Below are positions 26,094 to 34,403 of a stretch of 54,569 nucleotides of DNA, piece by piece (position 1 is the stretch's first letter; the number at the start of each line of letters is the position of its first letter). The stretch spans positions 1-54,569 of the forward strand of contig JABCSI010000002.1 in NCBI GenBank assembly GCA_018238965.1, in the 5' to 3' direction. A model generated the notes under the pieces. The model was not told the DNA's origin. It worked only from the letters and a program-made list of their open reading frames with translations, and ran no database searches. Position numbers and translations under genes: made by a program. This DNA comes from Promethearchaeota archaeon. GTDB taxonomy: Archaea > Asgardarchaeota > Lokiarchaeia > Sigyniarchaeales > Promethearchaeaceae.

Positions 26094-26216
26094 ATGGCAA
26101 TTAATTGGAGAAATGATCCAGTCCTCGATGATATAGACTTAGATTTAGATGAAAATGCGAGTGAAACAGTTGATGAAGTAATCTACAATGAGATTAACAA
26201 AGATTGCTCGATCTAA
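26094..26216 (+). CDS. Possible 40-residue acidic protein
   Basis: A short frame encoding MAINWRNDPVLDD and further acidic residues, 40 aa in all, with about a third Asp/Glu. A TATA-like stretch (GTATATTTTGTATATAAAT, 26072-26090) lies immediately upstream. No ribosome binding site is visible, so expression would have to be leaderless. It is the only candidate gene in the 490-bp gap between 25830 and 26317. Unrecognised; may be chance. Confidence 0.3.
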   Translation: MAINWRNDPVLDDIDLDLDENASETVDEVIYNEINKDCSI

Positions 26217-26317
26217 TCATCAAAATATTGCTAAAAACGGATCTACTGGTGTAATCTTTCCTTGACAAATAAGGGGAAATAAAAAGAGAAAAGCGAAAAA
26301 AATAGGATAGTGAGAGA

Positions 26318-27073
26318 TTATTCTTCGGGTGTTAGGATAACCTCTTGTTTCAGGAGTTTCGCTTTGATAGGATCCCAGAAAATCTGGTTGTAGGGTCCGG
26401 TTGTGTTGATTTTTGTCCACCAAACTTTGAAATTGTCTTGTGGGCAGACGTTCATACACGCTGAACAAGTACAGCACTTTTCTTCATCCACTTCAATCAA
26501 TACCTTCGATTCCCAGGCGGTTTCGAATTCGGGGAAAGAGATCGCTTCGGTAGGGCAAATTTGCTCACACTTGTGGCAATCACCAGGGCACTTGTTCGTA
26601 TAATATTTACGGAATTCTTCTTTGTCCTCATGCATTTTGTAGGTAACTTCAATCTTTCCTTCCCAATAGATGTGCCCGTCCCGTGCAAGTTTGGAACAGT
26701 GGGTTTCCTTCATAGTAAGGGCCGGAAGGGAATTTTTCGAAACGATGTGCATCGCTTCGGTCTTCACTTCTTCGCCGTCCTCGTATAGCTGGATAGCATC
26801 GAATGGACAGAATACAACGCAGGTTCCACACATCACGCATTTTTCGGGGTCGACGGTATCGACAACCGCTGCGTTCAGGTCCTTGGGTTTTGTATCGTAG
26901 ACTGCGGCCGCGGGACCGAAGAGGATCGCATCCTTCGGGCATACGATGGAGCACTGACCACAACCGGTGCACTTGAGTCGGTCGAGCATGAGGTCAAATT
27001 GCTTGACAAGGTATTTATGCGTAATCTTGATTTGGGAATCATCAATAGTTTTAGTTTTTTTAGGAAAAGCCAT
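26318..27073 (-). CDS. Polyferredoxin with four 4Fe-4S clusters
   Basis: Electron carrier or Hdr-associated subunit of 251 residues. Four cluster-binding motifs are visible: CTGCGQCSIVCP (about 36-47), CVMCGTCVVFCP (about 79-90), CPGDCHKCEQICP (about 163-175) and CCTCSACMNVCP (about 199-210). The region between the second and third motifs (about 95-160) has no cysteine pattern of its own apart from one Cys. It is encoded next to the TPR-HdrB gene on the same strand, 137 bp downstream of it, and close to hdrC, hdrA and mvhD. Its GC content is clearly higher than that of genes in the first 26 kb. Confidence 0.9.
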   Translation of the reverse strand: MAFPKKTKTIDDSQIKITHKYLVKQFDLMLDRLKCTGCGQCSIVCPKDAILFGPAAAVYDTKPKDLNAAVVDTVDPEKCVMCGTCVVFCPFDAIQLYEDGEEVKTEAMHIVSKNSLPALTMKETHCSKLARDGHIYWEGKIEVTYKMHEDKEEFRKYYTNKCPGDCHKCEQICPTEAISFPEFETAWESKVLIEVDEEKCCTCSACMNVCPQDNFKVWWTKINTTGPYNQIFWDPIKAKLLKQEVILTPEE

Positions 27074-27210
27074 GATAAGGTCCTCGAAATTTTTACAGAT
27101 TTTAACAGATACTCACAACAAATCGCAGATAGTTAGATCGTTAGATATTGCTAGATAAGCTTGGGTGATAAAAAAAGTATTCACATACGATACCCGCATA
27201 TTAGGGGTCC

Positions 27211-29049
27211 CTAAATCAGTTCCCTAAGACATTCCAGATCTTTTTGGATGCTGGTGAAAAGGGGATCCACGGGTATGAAAGGAGGGACTCCCTTCTTTTG
27301 GGGATATCGGAGCAAGCCCAGTGAGAAAGGATCTATTCCCATTGCTAAGCCCAATAATTGAGAAATATATATTACGGGAATTGTGAAGGGGCCGCTAATT
27401 TTATCCTTGAAAAGATTATTAATTTCCATCTGGCCCAAATCAAATTGGAGATGGCAGAAGGGGCAACAGTTAATGATTATATCAACACCCGCTTTTCGCA
27501 TGGATTCCAATTTATCCCGTGTAAAGTCCAAGGATATTTCCTTTTCAGATCCGCGCAATCCTCCTCCGGCTCCACAGCACATTAGTTTATCCTGATAATC
27601 GACGGAGGTGCATCCTGTTATTTCTACCAATTCATCCAAAAATGTTGGTGTTTCAAAATCCTCTTTCCAGGGTTTATTATGTATGGGTTTCAGAATATGG
27701 CATCCGTAATGCACCGCCACCTTCAAATCCAATTTATGGTTCATCATTTTCTTAATATTCTCGATCCCAATATCATGATAGAGAACCCACACTAAGTGCT
27801 CGGCTTCGATGGTGCCTTTAAATTCTTTCCCGATTTCTTTTAATTTATCGTTGACATAATTCCTTTTTAGTTTATCGTGCTTTAATTCGGTATTAACGTC
27901 GTTCAGTGTTCCGTAACACCCATTACACATAATGCACATATTTCTTCCCAGGTCTTCCGAAATGGTTAAATTTCGAGCACCCAGGGTCAACCAGGTGTTA
28001 ATATCAAAAGAACGAAAAACTCCTGGTGCGGGACAACACCCTGCGCCCTCGAGCTCGACAACTCCGACCTTCAGTGAATTCAATACGTGACGGGTGGCTG
28101 CATCGATAAAAGGATAGCGGTTTGGAATTACACAACCTAAATACATAGCAACATTAACTCCTTTTGGGTTTTCCTTAATGAAGGAGTCCATTTTTGCCTT
28201 TAACCATTCGGAGCCTTCGGTAGTATAGTGTGTAACTGCAGAAAGCCAAGGCCACTTGGATGGTTCTAATCTATGCACGGTTTTTAAAGCTGCGAGAGCT
28301 TCTTCAAGTTTATCTTGGACCCAATAGACCATGGCTAAATTTAACCACATTTGGGCATTTTTTGGGTATTTTTCCGTGATTACTTCTAGAAATGCCCTTT
28401 TTGCGTATTCATAATTTCCCAAGCGAAAATGCGCCACCCCGATGTTATTTTTCAGTGCTTGGTAATTAATCGGCATGCTTTCGGAGAATGGCGGAATGGC
28501 CTTAAGGGAATTAAAATAATTCAGTGCTTCTTGAAAAAATCCTTTTTGAAAGTTTAGCACACCCAAATAAAAGGTTGCATAGGACCAATATTGGTAATCT
28601 TTTGATTGTACACTGGCTGTGAGGTGCCTCTCCGCTAAAAGCAAATTATGTTTTTTTAAATTGGTGAGTCCTACATAGAATAATACTGTTGGATCTTCGG
28701 GTGCTTGTTTCAAAGCTTTATTCAGATGAAATTCCGCGCGATCCAATCCGTTTTGCTGAAGATGCGTTCTGCCCATACCGACAAGAGCCTCTATATTTTG
28801 GCTATCAATCCTCAGGGCTTGGGAGTAATAGTTATTGGCATCAAAGAATTTTTCATGGCAAAAGGAGAAGTTGGCCATCCGATTGTAACCTTGAATAGAT
28901 TGGGGATATTCCTTTATTGCGCGCTCATAATAATGACGTGCTTCCAAGATATCTTGGGTTTTAAGGTACAAATCTCCTAATTGGATAATATTTTCCACGG
29001 AATCGGCATTTCCCCTAAGTTCATGAATTTGTTTTTTGACATCTTCCAT
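27211..29049 (-). CDS. TPR-HdrB fusion protein (heterodisulfide reductase B-like)
   Basis: A 612-residue two-part protein. Residues 1-290 are about six or seven tetratricopeptide repeats (for example AEFHLNKALKQAPEDPTVLF, YAKRAFLEVITEKYPKNAQM). Residues 300-570 are HdrB-like with two CCG domains: YLGC, GAGCCPAPG and MCNGC form the first; HYGC, LMCCGAGGG and INCCPFCHLQFD the second. These cysteines would bind the noncubane 4Fe-4S clusters that reduce disulfides. HdrB is normally about 290 residues, so the TPR half is an addition. It is divergent from hdrC-hdrA-mvhD, sharing a 400-bp control region, and is probably the B subunit of that complex. Confidence 0.88.
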   Translation of the reverse strand: MEDVKKQIHELRGNADSVENIIQLGDLYLKTQDILEARHYYERAIKEYPQSIQGYNRMANFSFCHEKFFDANNYYSQALRIDSQNIEALVGMGRTHLQQNGLDRAEFHLNKALKQAPEDPTVLFYVGLTNLKKHNLLLAERHLTASVQSKDYQYWSYATFYLGVLNFQKGFFQEALNYFNSLKAIPPFSESMPINYQALKNNIGVAHFRLGNYEYAKRAFLEVITEKYPKNAQMWLNLAMVYWVQDKLEEALAALKTVHRLEPSKWPWLSAVTHYTTEGSEWLKAKMDSFIKENPKGVNVAMYLGCVIPNRYPFIDAATRHVLNSLKVGVVELEGAGCCPAPGVFRSFDINTWLTLGARNLTISEDLGRNMCIMCNGCYGTLNDVNTELKHDKLKRNYVNDKLKEIGKEFKGTIEAEHLVWVLYHDIGIENIKKMMNHKLDLKVAVHYGCHILKPIHNKPWKEDFETPTFLDELVEITGCTSVDYQDKLMCCGAGGGLRGSEKEISLDFTRDKLESMRKAGVDIIINCCPFCHLQFDLGQMEINNLFKDKISGPFTIPVIYISQLLGLAMGIDPFSLGLLRYPQKKGVPPFIPVDPLFTSIQKDLECLRELI

Positions 29050-29489
29050 ACTGGATCAACCATTTATGTCACTGCATTACGGAATACGGTCTTGGTTTCC
29101 AATTTCACCAACCTTTCGTATCACATTCCCACAGTTATATTCCAATTCAGATCTTTGATATTTAAGATTTATTTTATTGAATTCCCAAAAAGAATGAAAA
29201 TTTCCGTGAATTCGAATTTTCAAGATGTCCCTTTGTAGCCAAAATACAAAACAATTGATCGATTTTAGTACCCTTTAGGGGTGCATTCTTTCGGAAATTT
29301 GTCTTAAAATGATGCAATTGTGCTAAAATTGTCATCTTTCCTCCAATTTTTCACCAAAAGGAATAAATTAACCTTTTTAAATTCTGGTTAAAATTCTACA
29401 TTATTCATGAATCGATTCGGGCAGTCATTGTCATTTTTTGAATGACTCCCAAAAAACACCTCACATCGATTCACTTCGAGGGTAATTTA
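29050..29489. other. Divergent control region of the Hdr island
   Basis: About 440 bp between the TPR-HdrB gene (minus) and hdrC (plus). It contains a small inverted repeat TACCCTTTAGGGGTGCA near 29269-29285 and AT-rich stretches suitable for two divergent promoters (TTAACCTTTTTAAATT near 29369). No further gene was seen. Confidence 0.45.
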
Positions 29490-30380
29490 ATGGAAAAAAT
29501 TCAGCCCAATATTATTTATTCCATCTCCAATGCCATAACTGAGGAATTAATCAAAGATGAAGCCCTTAAGGTTGTCCGTGCCTGCTTCCAGTGCGGAACA
29601 TGTACGGGTTCGTGCCCGAGTGGGCGCCGTACCGCCATCCGAACCCGGCAAGTCATCCGACGGATCGCATTGGGCTTGGATGAAGTAATATCCTCCGATG
29701 ATATCTGGCTTTGCAGCACCTGTTATACCTGTTATGAACGCTGCCCACGATCAATTCCGGTTACCGATGTAATCATCAAACTCCGAAATTTGGCAACCCA
29801 AAGAGGGTTTATGAAACCACCCCATAGGGCAGTTACGCATATTCTTGCCAAAACTGGACATGGTGTGCCCCTGGGAACCCAAAAAGGCGGAGAGGATAAT
29901 AATTGGAGTCTATTACGGGCATCCTATGGGCTACCCAATATCCCCCCAACCACGTTGAGTCATCCAGATGCCATAACGGACATTCAAACGTTAATGCATG
30001 CAACGGGTTTTGATGAATTGGTGGGTTGGACTCCTGACCCACAATCACCAGCAGCACCATCCAGCATTAAATCTCAGTCGAATAAGCCTTCCTCTTTGGA
30101 GGATACTTTGGAGAAGAAACCGATTGAGAAACCGGCAGAGAAATCAGTAGAAAAAGCTGCGGAAAAAGCTGCAAAAAAATCAACCGATAAGTCGGCTTCG
30201 AAGAAAAAGAAATCCGCTAAGAAAACAACCTCGAAGAAAAAGAAATCCACTAAGAAAACAACCTCCAAGAAGAAGAAATCTACAAAGAAGAAGACTTCGA
30301 AGAAAAAATCATCCAAGAAGGCGCCCGCCGATACCACAGAGAAACCAAAAAGAGCCAAGCGCCGATCAAAAAAAAACTAA
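29490..30380 (+). CDS. hdrC: HdrC-like subunit with histone-H1-like C-terminal tail
   Basis: Electron-transfer subunit with two 4Fe-4S motifs, CFQCGTCTGSCP and CSTCYTCYERCP, in the first 100 residues, followed by the family-typical helical part. From about residue 200 the protein becomes low-complexity. An acidic/Ala/Lys segment (EKPAEKSVEKAAEKAAKK) is followed by an 11-residue repeat SKKKKS(A/T)KKTT and a basic end, PKRAKRRSKKN. This tail of about 90 residues resembles histone H1 or bacterial Hc1-type tails and is not part of ordinary HdrC (about 190 residues). ATG 29490 is preferred over 29442 because GAGGGTAA precedes it. Confidence 0.9.
   Translation: MEKIQPNIIYSISNAITEELIKDEALKVVRACFQCGTCTGSCPSGRRTAIRTRQVIRRIALGLDEVISSDDIWLCSTCYTCYERCPRSIPVTDVIIKLRNLATQRGFMKPPHRAVTHILAKTGHGVPLGTQKGGEDNNWSLLRASYGLPNIPPTTLSHPDAITDIQTLMHATGFDELVGWTPDPQSPAAPSSIKSQSNKPSSLEDTLEKKPIEKPAEKSVEKAAEKAAKKSTDKSASKKKKSAKKTTSKKKKSTKKTTSKKKKSTKKKTSKKKSSKKAPADTTEKPKRAKRRSKKN
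30198..30296 (+). repeat. 33-bp tandem repeat encoding the Lys-rich tail
   Basis: Three adjacent 33-bp units starting at 30198, 30231 and 30264, and a partial fourth, each encoding SKKKKS(A/T)KK(T/K)T. The first two differ at only two positions, while the third has AAG/AAA synonymous changes, so the amino acid sequence is kept while the DNA drifts. Confidence 0.85.
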
Positions 30381-30444
30381 TTTCAAATAATCAATCATAC
30401 CTATACAAGAAAAATAATTCGAACCCATAACTAGAGTGAAATCC

Positions 30445-32469
30445 ATGAGTAAATCAGACTTATCCTCCCAGCCAACTTCCGATTCCGATTCTTCCCCTTC
30501 ATCCGATATTCGTGTGGGCGTGTACCTTTGCCACTGTGGTGTCAATATCGGTGGTGTTATTGATATGACCGAGATGGTAGAATTTGCAAAAACCCTTCCA
30601 GACGTAGTGATTGCCCGCGAATACAAATTTTATTGTTCCGATAATGGTCAAGCCGAAATTGCCAAAGATATCCGCAATGGATTGGTTAATCGCGTAGTGG
30701 TAGCAGCTTGTAGTCCCCGTATGCACGAACCAACTTTTAGAAGAATCTTGGTAGAAGAAGGTTTAAATCCTTTCTATTTTGCCCAAGCAAACATTCGTGA
30801 ACATGCCACGTGGGTCAATATGTATGATTCTGCCGGCGCCCAACGCATTTCCCAAGATCATCTCAGAATGCAAGTCGCCAAAGTTCGCCAATTAAAGGCC
30901 CTTGAACCACAAATTGTCATGGTGCGCCCCTCTTCACTTATTATTGGTGCAGGAATTGCAGGGATTAATACGGCTCTGGATTTGGGAAATCAGGGCTTCA
31001 AAGTATATCTGGTGGAGAAAGATGCAACAATCGGGGGACATATGGCACAACTCGACAAGACCTTCCCAACGATGGATTGTTCTTCGTGTATTTTAACCCC
31101 AAAAATGGTGGAGGTTTCCCGAAATCCCAATATTACCATTATGGCTTATTCGGAAGTCGAAAAGGTCGATGGATATGTGGGAAATTTTCAAGTTCAGATT
31201 CGTCGGAAGGCCCATTATGTAGATCAATCAAAATGTACGGGTTGCGGTGAATGTGCTCTGCACTGCCCGGTAGTGGTTGGTAATGAATTTGACTTGGGTA
31301 TGAGCCACCGCAGTGCGATTTATATTCCCTTTCCCCAAGCCGTTCCCGGTTTGTATACCATAGATATGGATCATTGCATCAAATGCGGAATTTGCGCTAC
31401 CACAACCGTGTGCGAACCCCAAGCAATAAATTTTGATGAAGTCGATGAAATCGAAACGGTAGAGGTTGGAACGATTGTTGTCGCCACGGGATATGATACA
31501 ATTGATGTAAGCCATCTGGGAAATTACGGATACGGTAGATTCGAAAATGTAGTAACTGGGATGGAAATGGAGCGCAATCTCAGCAGTACCGGCCCCAATC
31601 TCGGCCATCCTGTGCGTCCTTCAGATGGACAAACCCCGCACTCAATTGCTTGGCTCCAATGTGTGGGAAGTCGGGATACGCGGGAAGGGAATCATCCCTA
31701 TTGCAGTCGTGTGTGCTGTATGTATGCTATTAAACAAGCCCGGCAATACAAAGAGAAACATCCAGAAGCGGAATGTTATATATTTTACATGGATATACGA
31801 GCATTTGGAAAGGGATACGAGGAGTTTTATGAATCGGCCAGCCATGAGTACGGCATTAAATTTATGCGTGGAAGGTTGGCGGAAATTCAAGAAAACCCTG
31901 ATAAAACCCTCCTGATCCGTGGGGAAGATACTTTTTTGGGACAACCGCTGGCACTTAATGTTGATATGGTGGTACTTTCCAACGGTGTTGAGGCGCGGGC
32001 AGACGCAGGCAAGATCGCTTCACTGGTTACAATTCAGCGATCCACCGATGGCTTTTTCATGGAGGCACATCCCAAGCTCCGCCCTGTGGATTCCTTAACA
32101 GATGGAGTATATATTGCCGGAGTTGCCCAGGGGCCGAAAGATATTCCCGATGTTGTCTCTCAAGCGAAGGGAGCTGCTTCGGGGGCCGCCATTTTAATGG
32201 CCAAGGGAGAAGTGGAAGTGGAACCATATTTTTCCATTGTTCAAACCGCTTTGTGTGCGGGATGTAGATCATGTATTGGTCAATGTCCATTCGGAGCCAT
32301 TACGTTTGATTCAGTGTTGCACGTTGCCCATATTAATCCAGCGCAGTGCAAAGGTTGTGGAACTTGTGTGTCGACATGTCCCAATAACGCGATTTTGCAA
32401 AACCATTTTACTACAAAGCAATTGATGTCCATAATCGAGGGCGTTTTAGGAGATGATAGAGTATGGTAG
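30445..32469 (+). CDS. hdrA: Heterodisulfide reductase subunit A (HdrA)
   Basis: FAD-containing, flavin-bifurcating core subunit. The N-terminus has VGVYLCHCG; a conserved ANIREHATWVNMY lies before the FAD-binding GAGIAGINTALDL, followed by IGGHMAQLDKTFP and the cluster ligand region MDCSSCILTPKMVEV. An inserted ferredoxin domain has KCTGCGECALHCP and HCIKCGICATTTVC. The C-terminus has two 4Fe-4S motifs, LCAGCRSCIGQCP and QCKGCGTCVSTCP. The length, about 675 residues, is normal. ATG 30445 is preferred to GTG 30436, which lies within the AGAGTGA ribosome binding site. It overlaps mvhD by 7 bp. Confidence 0.96.
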   Translation: MSKSDLSSQPTSDSDSSPSSDIRVGVYLCHCGVNIGGVIDMTEMVEFAKTLPDVVIAREYKFYCSDNGQAEIAKDIRNGLVNRVVVAACSPRMHEPTFRRILVEEGLNPFYFAQANIREHATWVNMYDSAGAQRISQDHLRMQVAKVRQLKALEPQIVMVRPSSLIIGAGIAGINTALDLGNQGFKVYLVEKDATIGGHMAQLDKTFPTMDCSSCILTPKMVEVSRNPNITIMAYSEVEKVDGYVGNFQVQIRRKAHYVDQSKCTGCGECALHCPVVVGNEFDLGMSHRSAIYIPFPQAVPGLYTIDMDHCIKCGICATTTVCEPQAINFDEVDEIETVEVGTIVVATGYDTIDVSHLGNYGYGRFENVVTGMEMERNLSSTGPNLGHPVRPSDGQTPHSIAWLQCVGSRDTREGNHPYCSRVCCMYAIKQARQYKEKHPEAECYIFYMDIRAFGKGYEEFYESASHEYGIKFMRGRLAEIQENPDKTLLIRGEDTFLGQPLALNVDMVVLSNGVEARADAGKIASLVTIQRSTDGFFMEAHPKLRPVDSLTDGVYIAGVAQGPKDIPDVVSQAKGAASGAAILMAKGEVEVEPYFSIVQTALCAGCRSCIGQCPFGAITFDSVLHVAHINPAQCKGCGTCVSTCPNNAILQNHFTTKQLMSIIEGVLGDDRVW

Positions 32470-32927
32470 AAACAACCGAAATTGAGACCAAAACTGAGAC
32501 TAAAACTGAAGCCGAAGCATTCGAACCCTTTATTTTGGGCATATTTTGTAATTGGTGCACTTATACCGGAGCCGATCAGGCTGGAACGAGCAGAATGCAA
32601 CGTCCACCCAATCTACGGATTATGCGAGTTATGTGTTCTGGACGAGTGGAGCCCGAGATGATTATCGAGGCACTCCGACGTGGTGCTGATGGTGTATTGG
32701 TGGGGGCCTGTCATATTGGGGATTGCCACTATGTAAATGGGAATTTCAAAACCGTCCGGCGGATGCCTGTCCTCGTTAATCTCATCGAACAATACGGGTT
32801 GAATCCCAATCGGTTGTGGTTGCGGCATATTTCTGCCAGTGAGGGAGCAGAATTGACCGAAATAGTTAAGGAATACGTTGAGATACTTAAAAAACTAGGT
32901 CCCAACCCCCTAAAGAAACATAAGTAA
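32463..32927 (+). CDS. mvhD: MvhD/HdrF-type iron-sulfur subunit
   Basis: A 154-residue electron-entry subunit that docks on HdrA. The 2Fe-2S/FlpD-type motifs are visible: FCNWCTYTGAD, RVMCSGRV and GACHIGDCHY. In methanogens MvhD links the MvhAG hydrogenase to HdrA. No MvhA or MvhG gene lies in the window, so the electron donor here may be a different dehydrogenase. It overlaps the end of hdrA. A run of seven T at 32963-32969 probably ends the transcript. Confidence 0.93.
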   Translation: MVETTEIETKTETKTEAEAFEPFILGIFCNWCTYTGADQAGTSRMQRPPNLRIMRVMCSGRVEPEMIIEALRRGADGVLVGACHIGDCHYVNGNFKTVRRMPVLVNLIEQYGLNPNRLWLRHISASEGAELTEIVKEYVEILKKLGPNPLKKHK

Positions 32928-33252
32928 AACACTATGCGAAATTTAAATCATGAAATCCCGTATTTTTTTACCTCTATTTGAACGGTTTGCTAAGCAATTG
33001 CCTTTTCATATTCTAATTCAGTTGTAATTCGGAGATTGGAAGGTAATACCAGCTGGAATCCCTTTTTCATTCTTCTCCCCAAAAAAAGTGGCAGATGCTT
33101 TATAAGATTCACCGCGAAATAAATAATCAATTAGGGATGCCTATCAAATAATGGGAAGCAATTCATCCTTGTAGAATAAAAATTCTAATAGAAATATGCA
33201 TTACCTAAAATGTTAGCTCAATGAGTGGTAAATTACAACACTCTATAACTGT
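32928..33252. other. Intergenic with terminator of the hdr operon
   Basis: About 325 bp. A T-run (TATTTTTTTA, 32961-32970), 35 bp after mvhD, is a likely terminator. The rest is AT-rich with no convincing gene. The start of the next gene has no clear ribosome binding site. Confidence 0.45.
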
Positions 33253-34332
33253 ATGAGGTGTCAAAAAATAACTGTCCAAACACACGCGTTATCGGCGAAA
33301 TTTTACCAAACCAAGGAATATTTCCCGATCGAGATAAATTTCGGTGATAAAGAAACAATAAAGATAACCAAACGCCCACGTAAAACGACAACTGAGATTA
33401 TTGATCTGTATGCTAATACAATTCATATCGGAATGTTCGTTGGTATTGAGAAAAAAGGGAATGAATTGCATTTCGGGCCGACCGGGTTAAATAAATCTCA
33501 CGTTTATCGTAATATCTTGGATTATACTTTCGTTCGTCTGCTGGAATATTATGGATTAAATGATTTGGAGAAGATTTCGATTGATGTTCCCGAAGATCCA
33601 GAATTTAAGACTTTTGTGCTTCAATGTGGATTTATTCCCAAAGGTGCGGAATTAGTCCTAGAAATAACGGATTCTTCGGTCCAGAAACTGATGGAGACCA
33701 TCGAAGCATCTTCTCCTGAAATTAAATCCCAGGTTGGGCAATTACATAATATTATTCAACTTAACCTTGATAATCCCGCCGAATCACAAATTACCGAAAT
33801 GGTCGATATAATCGTCGAAAAAATCAAGAATATGGATCCACTTGGCAAAGAGTTTTGGGATAATCGCAAAATCATGCAACTCAACTATTATCTCACCACT
33901 GCTGTTTTAAATGACACTCAAATAATCAATGATGAATTCCTTGAGATGACCATAAAAACAATTGTTGCTTCACTGGATACTTTTAATCGGGAACCATATT
34001 TGGAAGAGCTTTTTATCGCACTCGATGGGGGCAATCCGTTTAAAATGGATTATATCCAAAAAATGATTGACCAACTGCGCCCCTTAGTCCCTGAAGAAAT
34101 CAAAAATCTTCCCAAGGATCATCTGCGTGAATGGGTTCAAAAAAATCTTCCAGGGTGGATCCTGAGCGATGAAATTGAAAATAAAACTCGAACCGATCAA
34201 GTCACCGCGGCTCAGTTGAAACCGGGAGATTTCGGTCCCGAATTAAAGGAAAAAGCGAAATCGGTGGTAAATAATTTAATCGCCCACTACAACGGAGAAA
34301 AAATCTTCTTTGGGGTAAATAATCGATTTTAA
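33253..34332 (+). CDS. Unknown protein with possible degenerate GNAT-like domain
   Basis: Not firmly recognised. In this 359-residue protein the first 130 residues have a strand-helix pattern. The stretch YRNILDYTFVRLLEYYGLND, followed by KISIDVPEDPEFKTFVLQCG and FIPKGAELVLEI, recalls the last helices and strands of GNAT acetyltransferases (the FYxxxGF region). The remainder (about 150-320) is mostly helical and acidic with no known motif. It lies between mvhD and the AOR gene on the same strand, 72 bp before AOR. No cysteine clusters are present, so it is not an electron-transfer subunit. Regulatory or assembly role is conjecture. Confidence 0.6.
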   Translation: MRCQKITVQTHALSAKFYQTKEYFPIEINFGDKETIKITKRPRKTTTEIIDLYANTIHIGMFVGIEKKGNELHFGPTGLNKSHVYRNILDYTFVRLLEYYGLNDLEKISIDVPEDPEFKTFVLQCGFIPKGAELVLEITDSSVQKLMETIEASSPEIKSQVGQLHNIIQLNLDNPAESQITEMVDIIVEKIKNMDPLGKEFWDNRKIMQLNYYLTTAVLNDTQIINDEFLEMTIKTIVASLDTFNREPYLEELFIALDGGNPFKMDYIQKMIDQLRPLVPEEIKNLPKDHLREWVQKNLPGWILSDEIENKTRTDQVTAAQLKPGDFGPELKEKAKSVVNNLIAHYNGEKIFFGVNNRF

Positions 34333-34363
34333 TAGGATTTACTCAGATTACAGATTACAAATA

Positions 34364-34379
34364 TTATTATAAAAAAAAT
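34364..34379 (+). promoter_or_regulatory. TATA-rich element before AOR
   Basis: ATTATTATAAAAAAAA lies about 30 bp upstream of the AOR start codon, a fitting distance for a TATA box and a very short leader. Confidence 0.4.
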
Positions 34380-34403
34380 AAAATACAACAAGTTGATTAT
34401 GAT

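Noticed and set aside
30074-30358. Phe-rich 94-residue frame opposite the hdrC tail
   Set aside because: It is a by-product of the AAG/AAA-rich Lys repeat read in reverse; hydrophobicity is an artefact.
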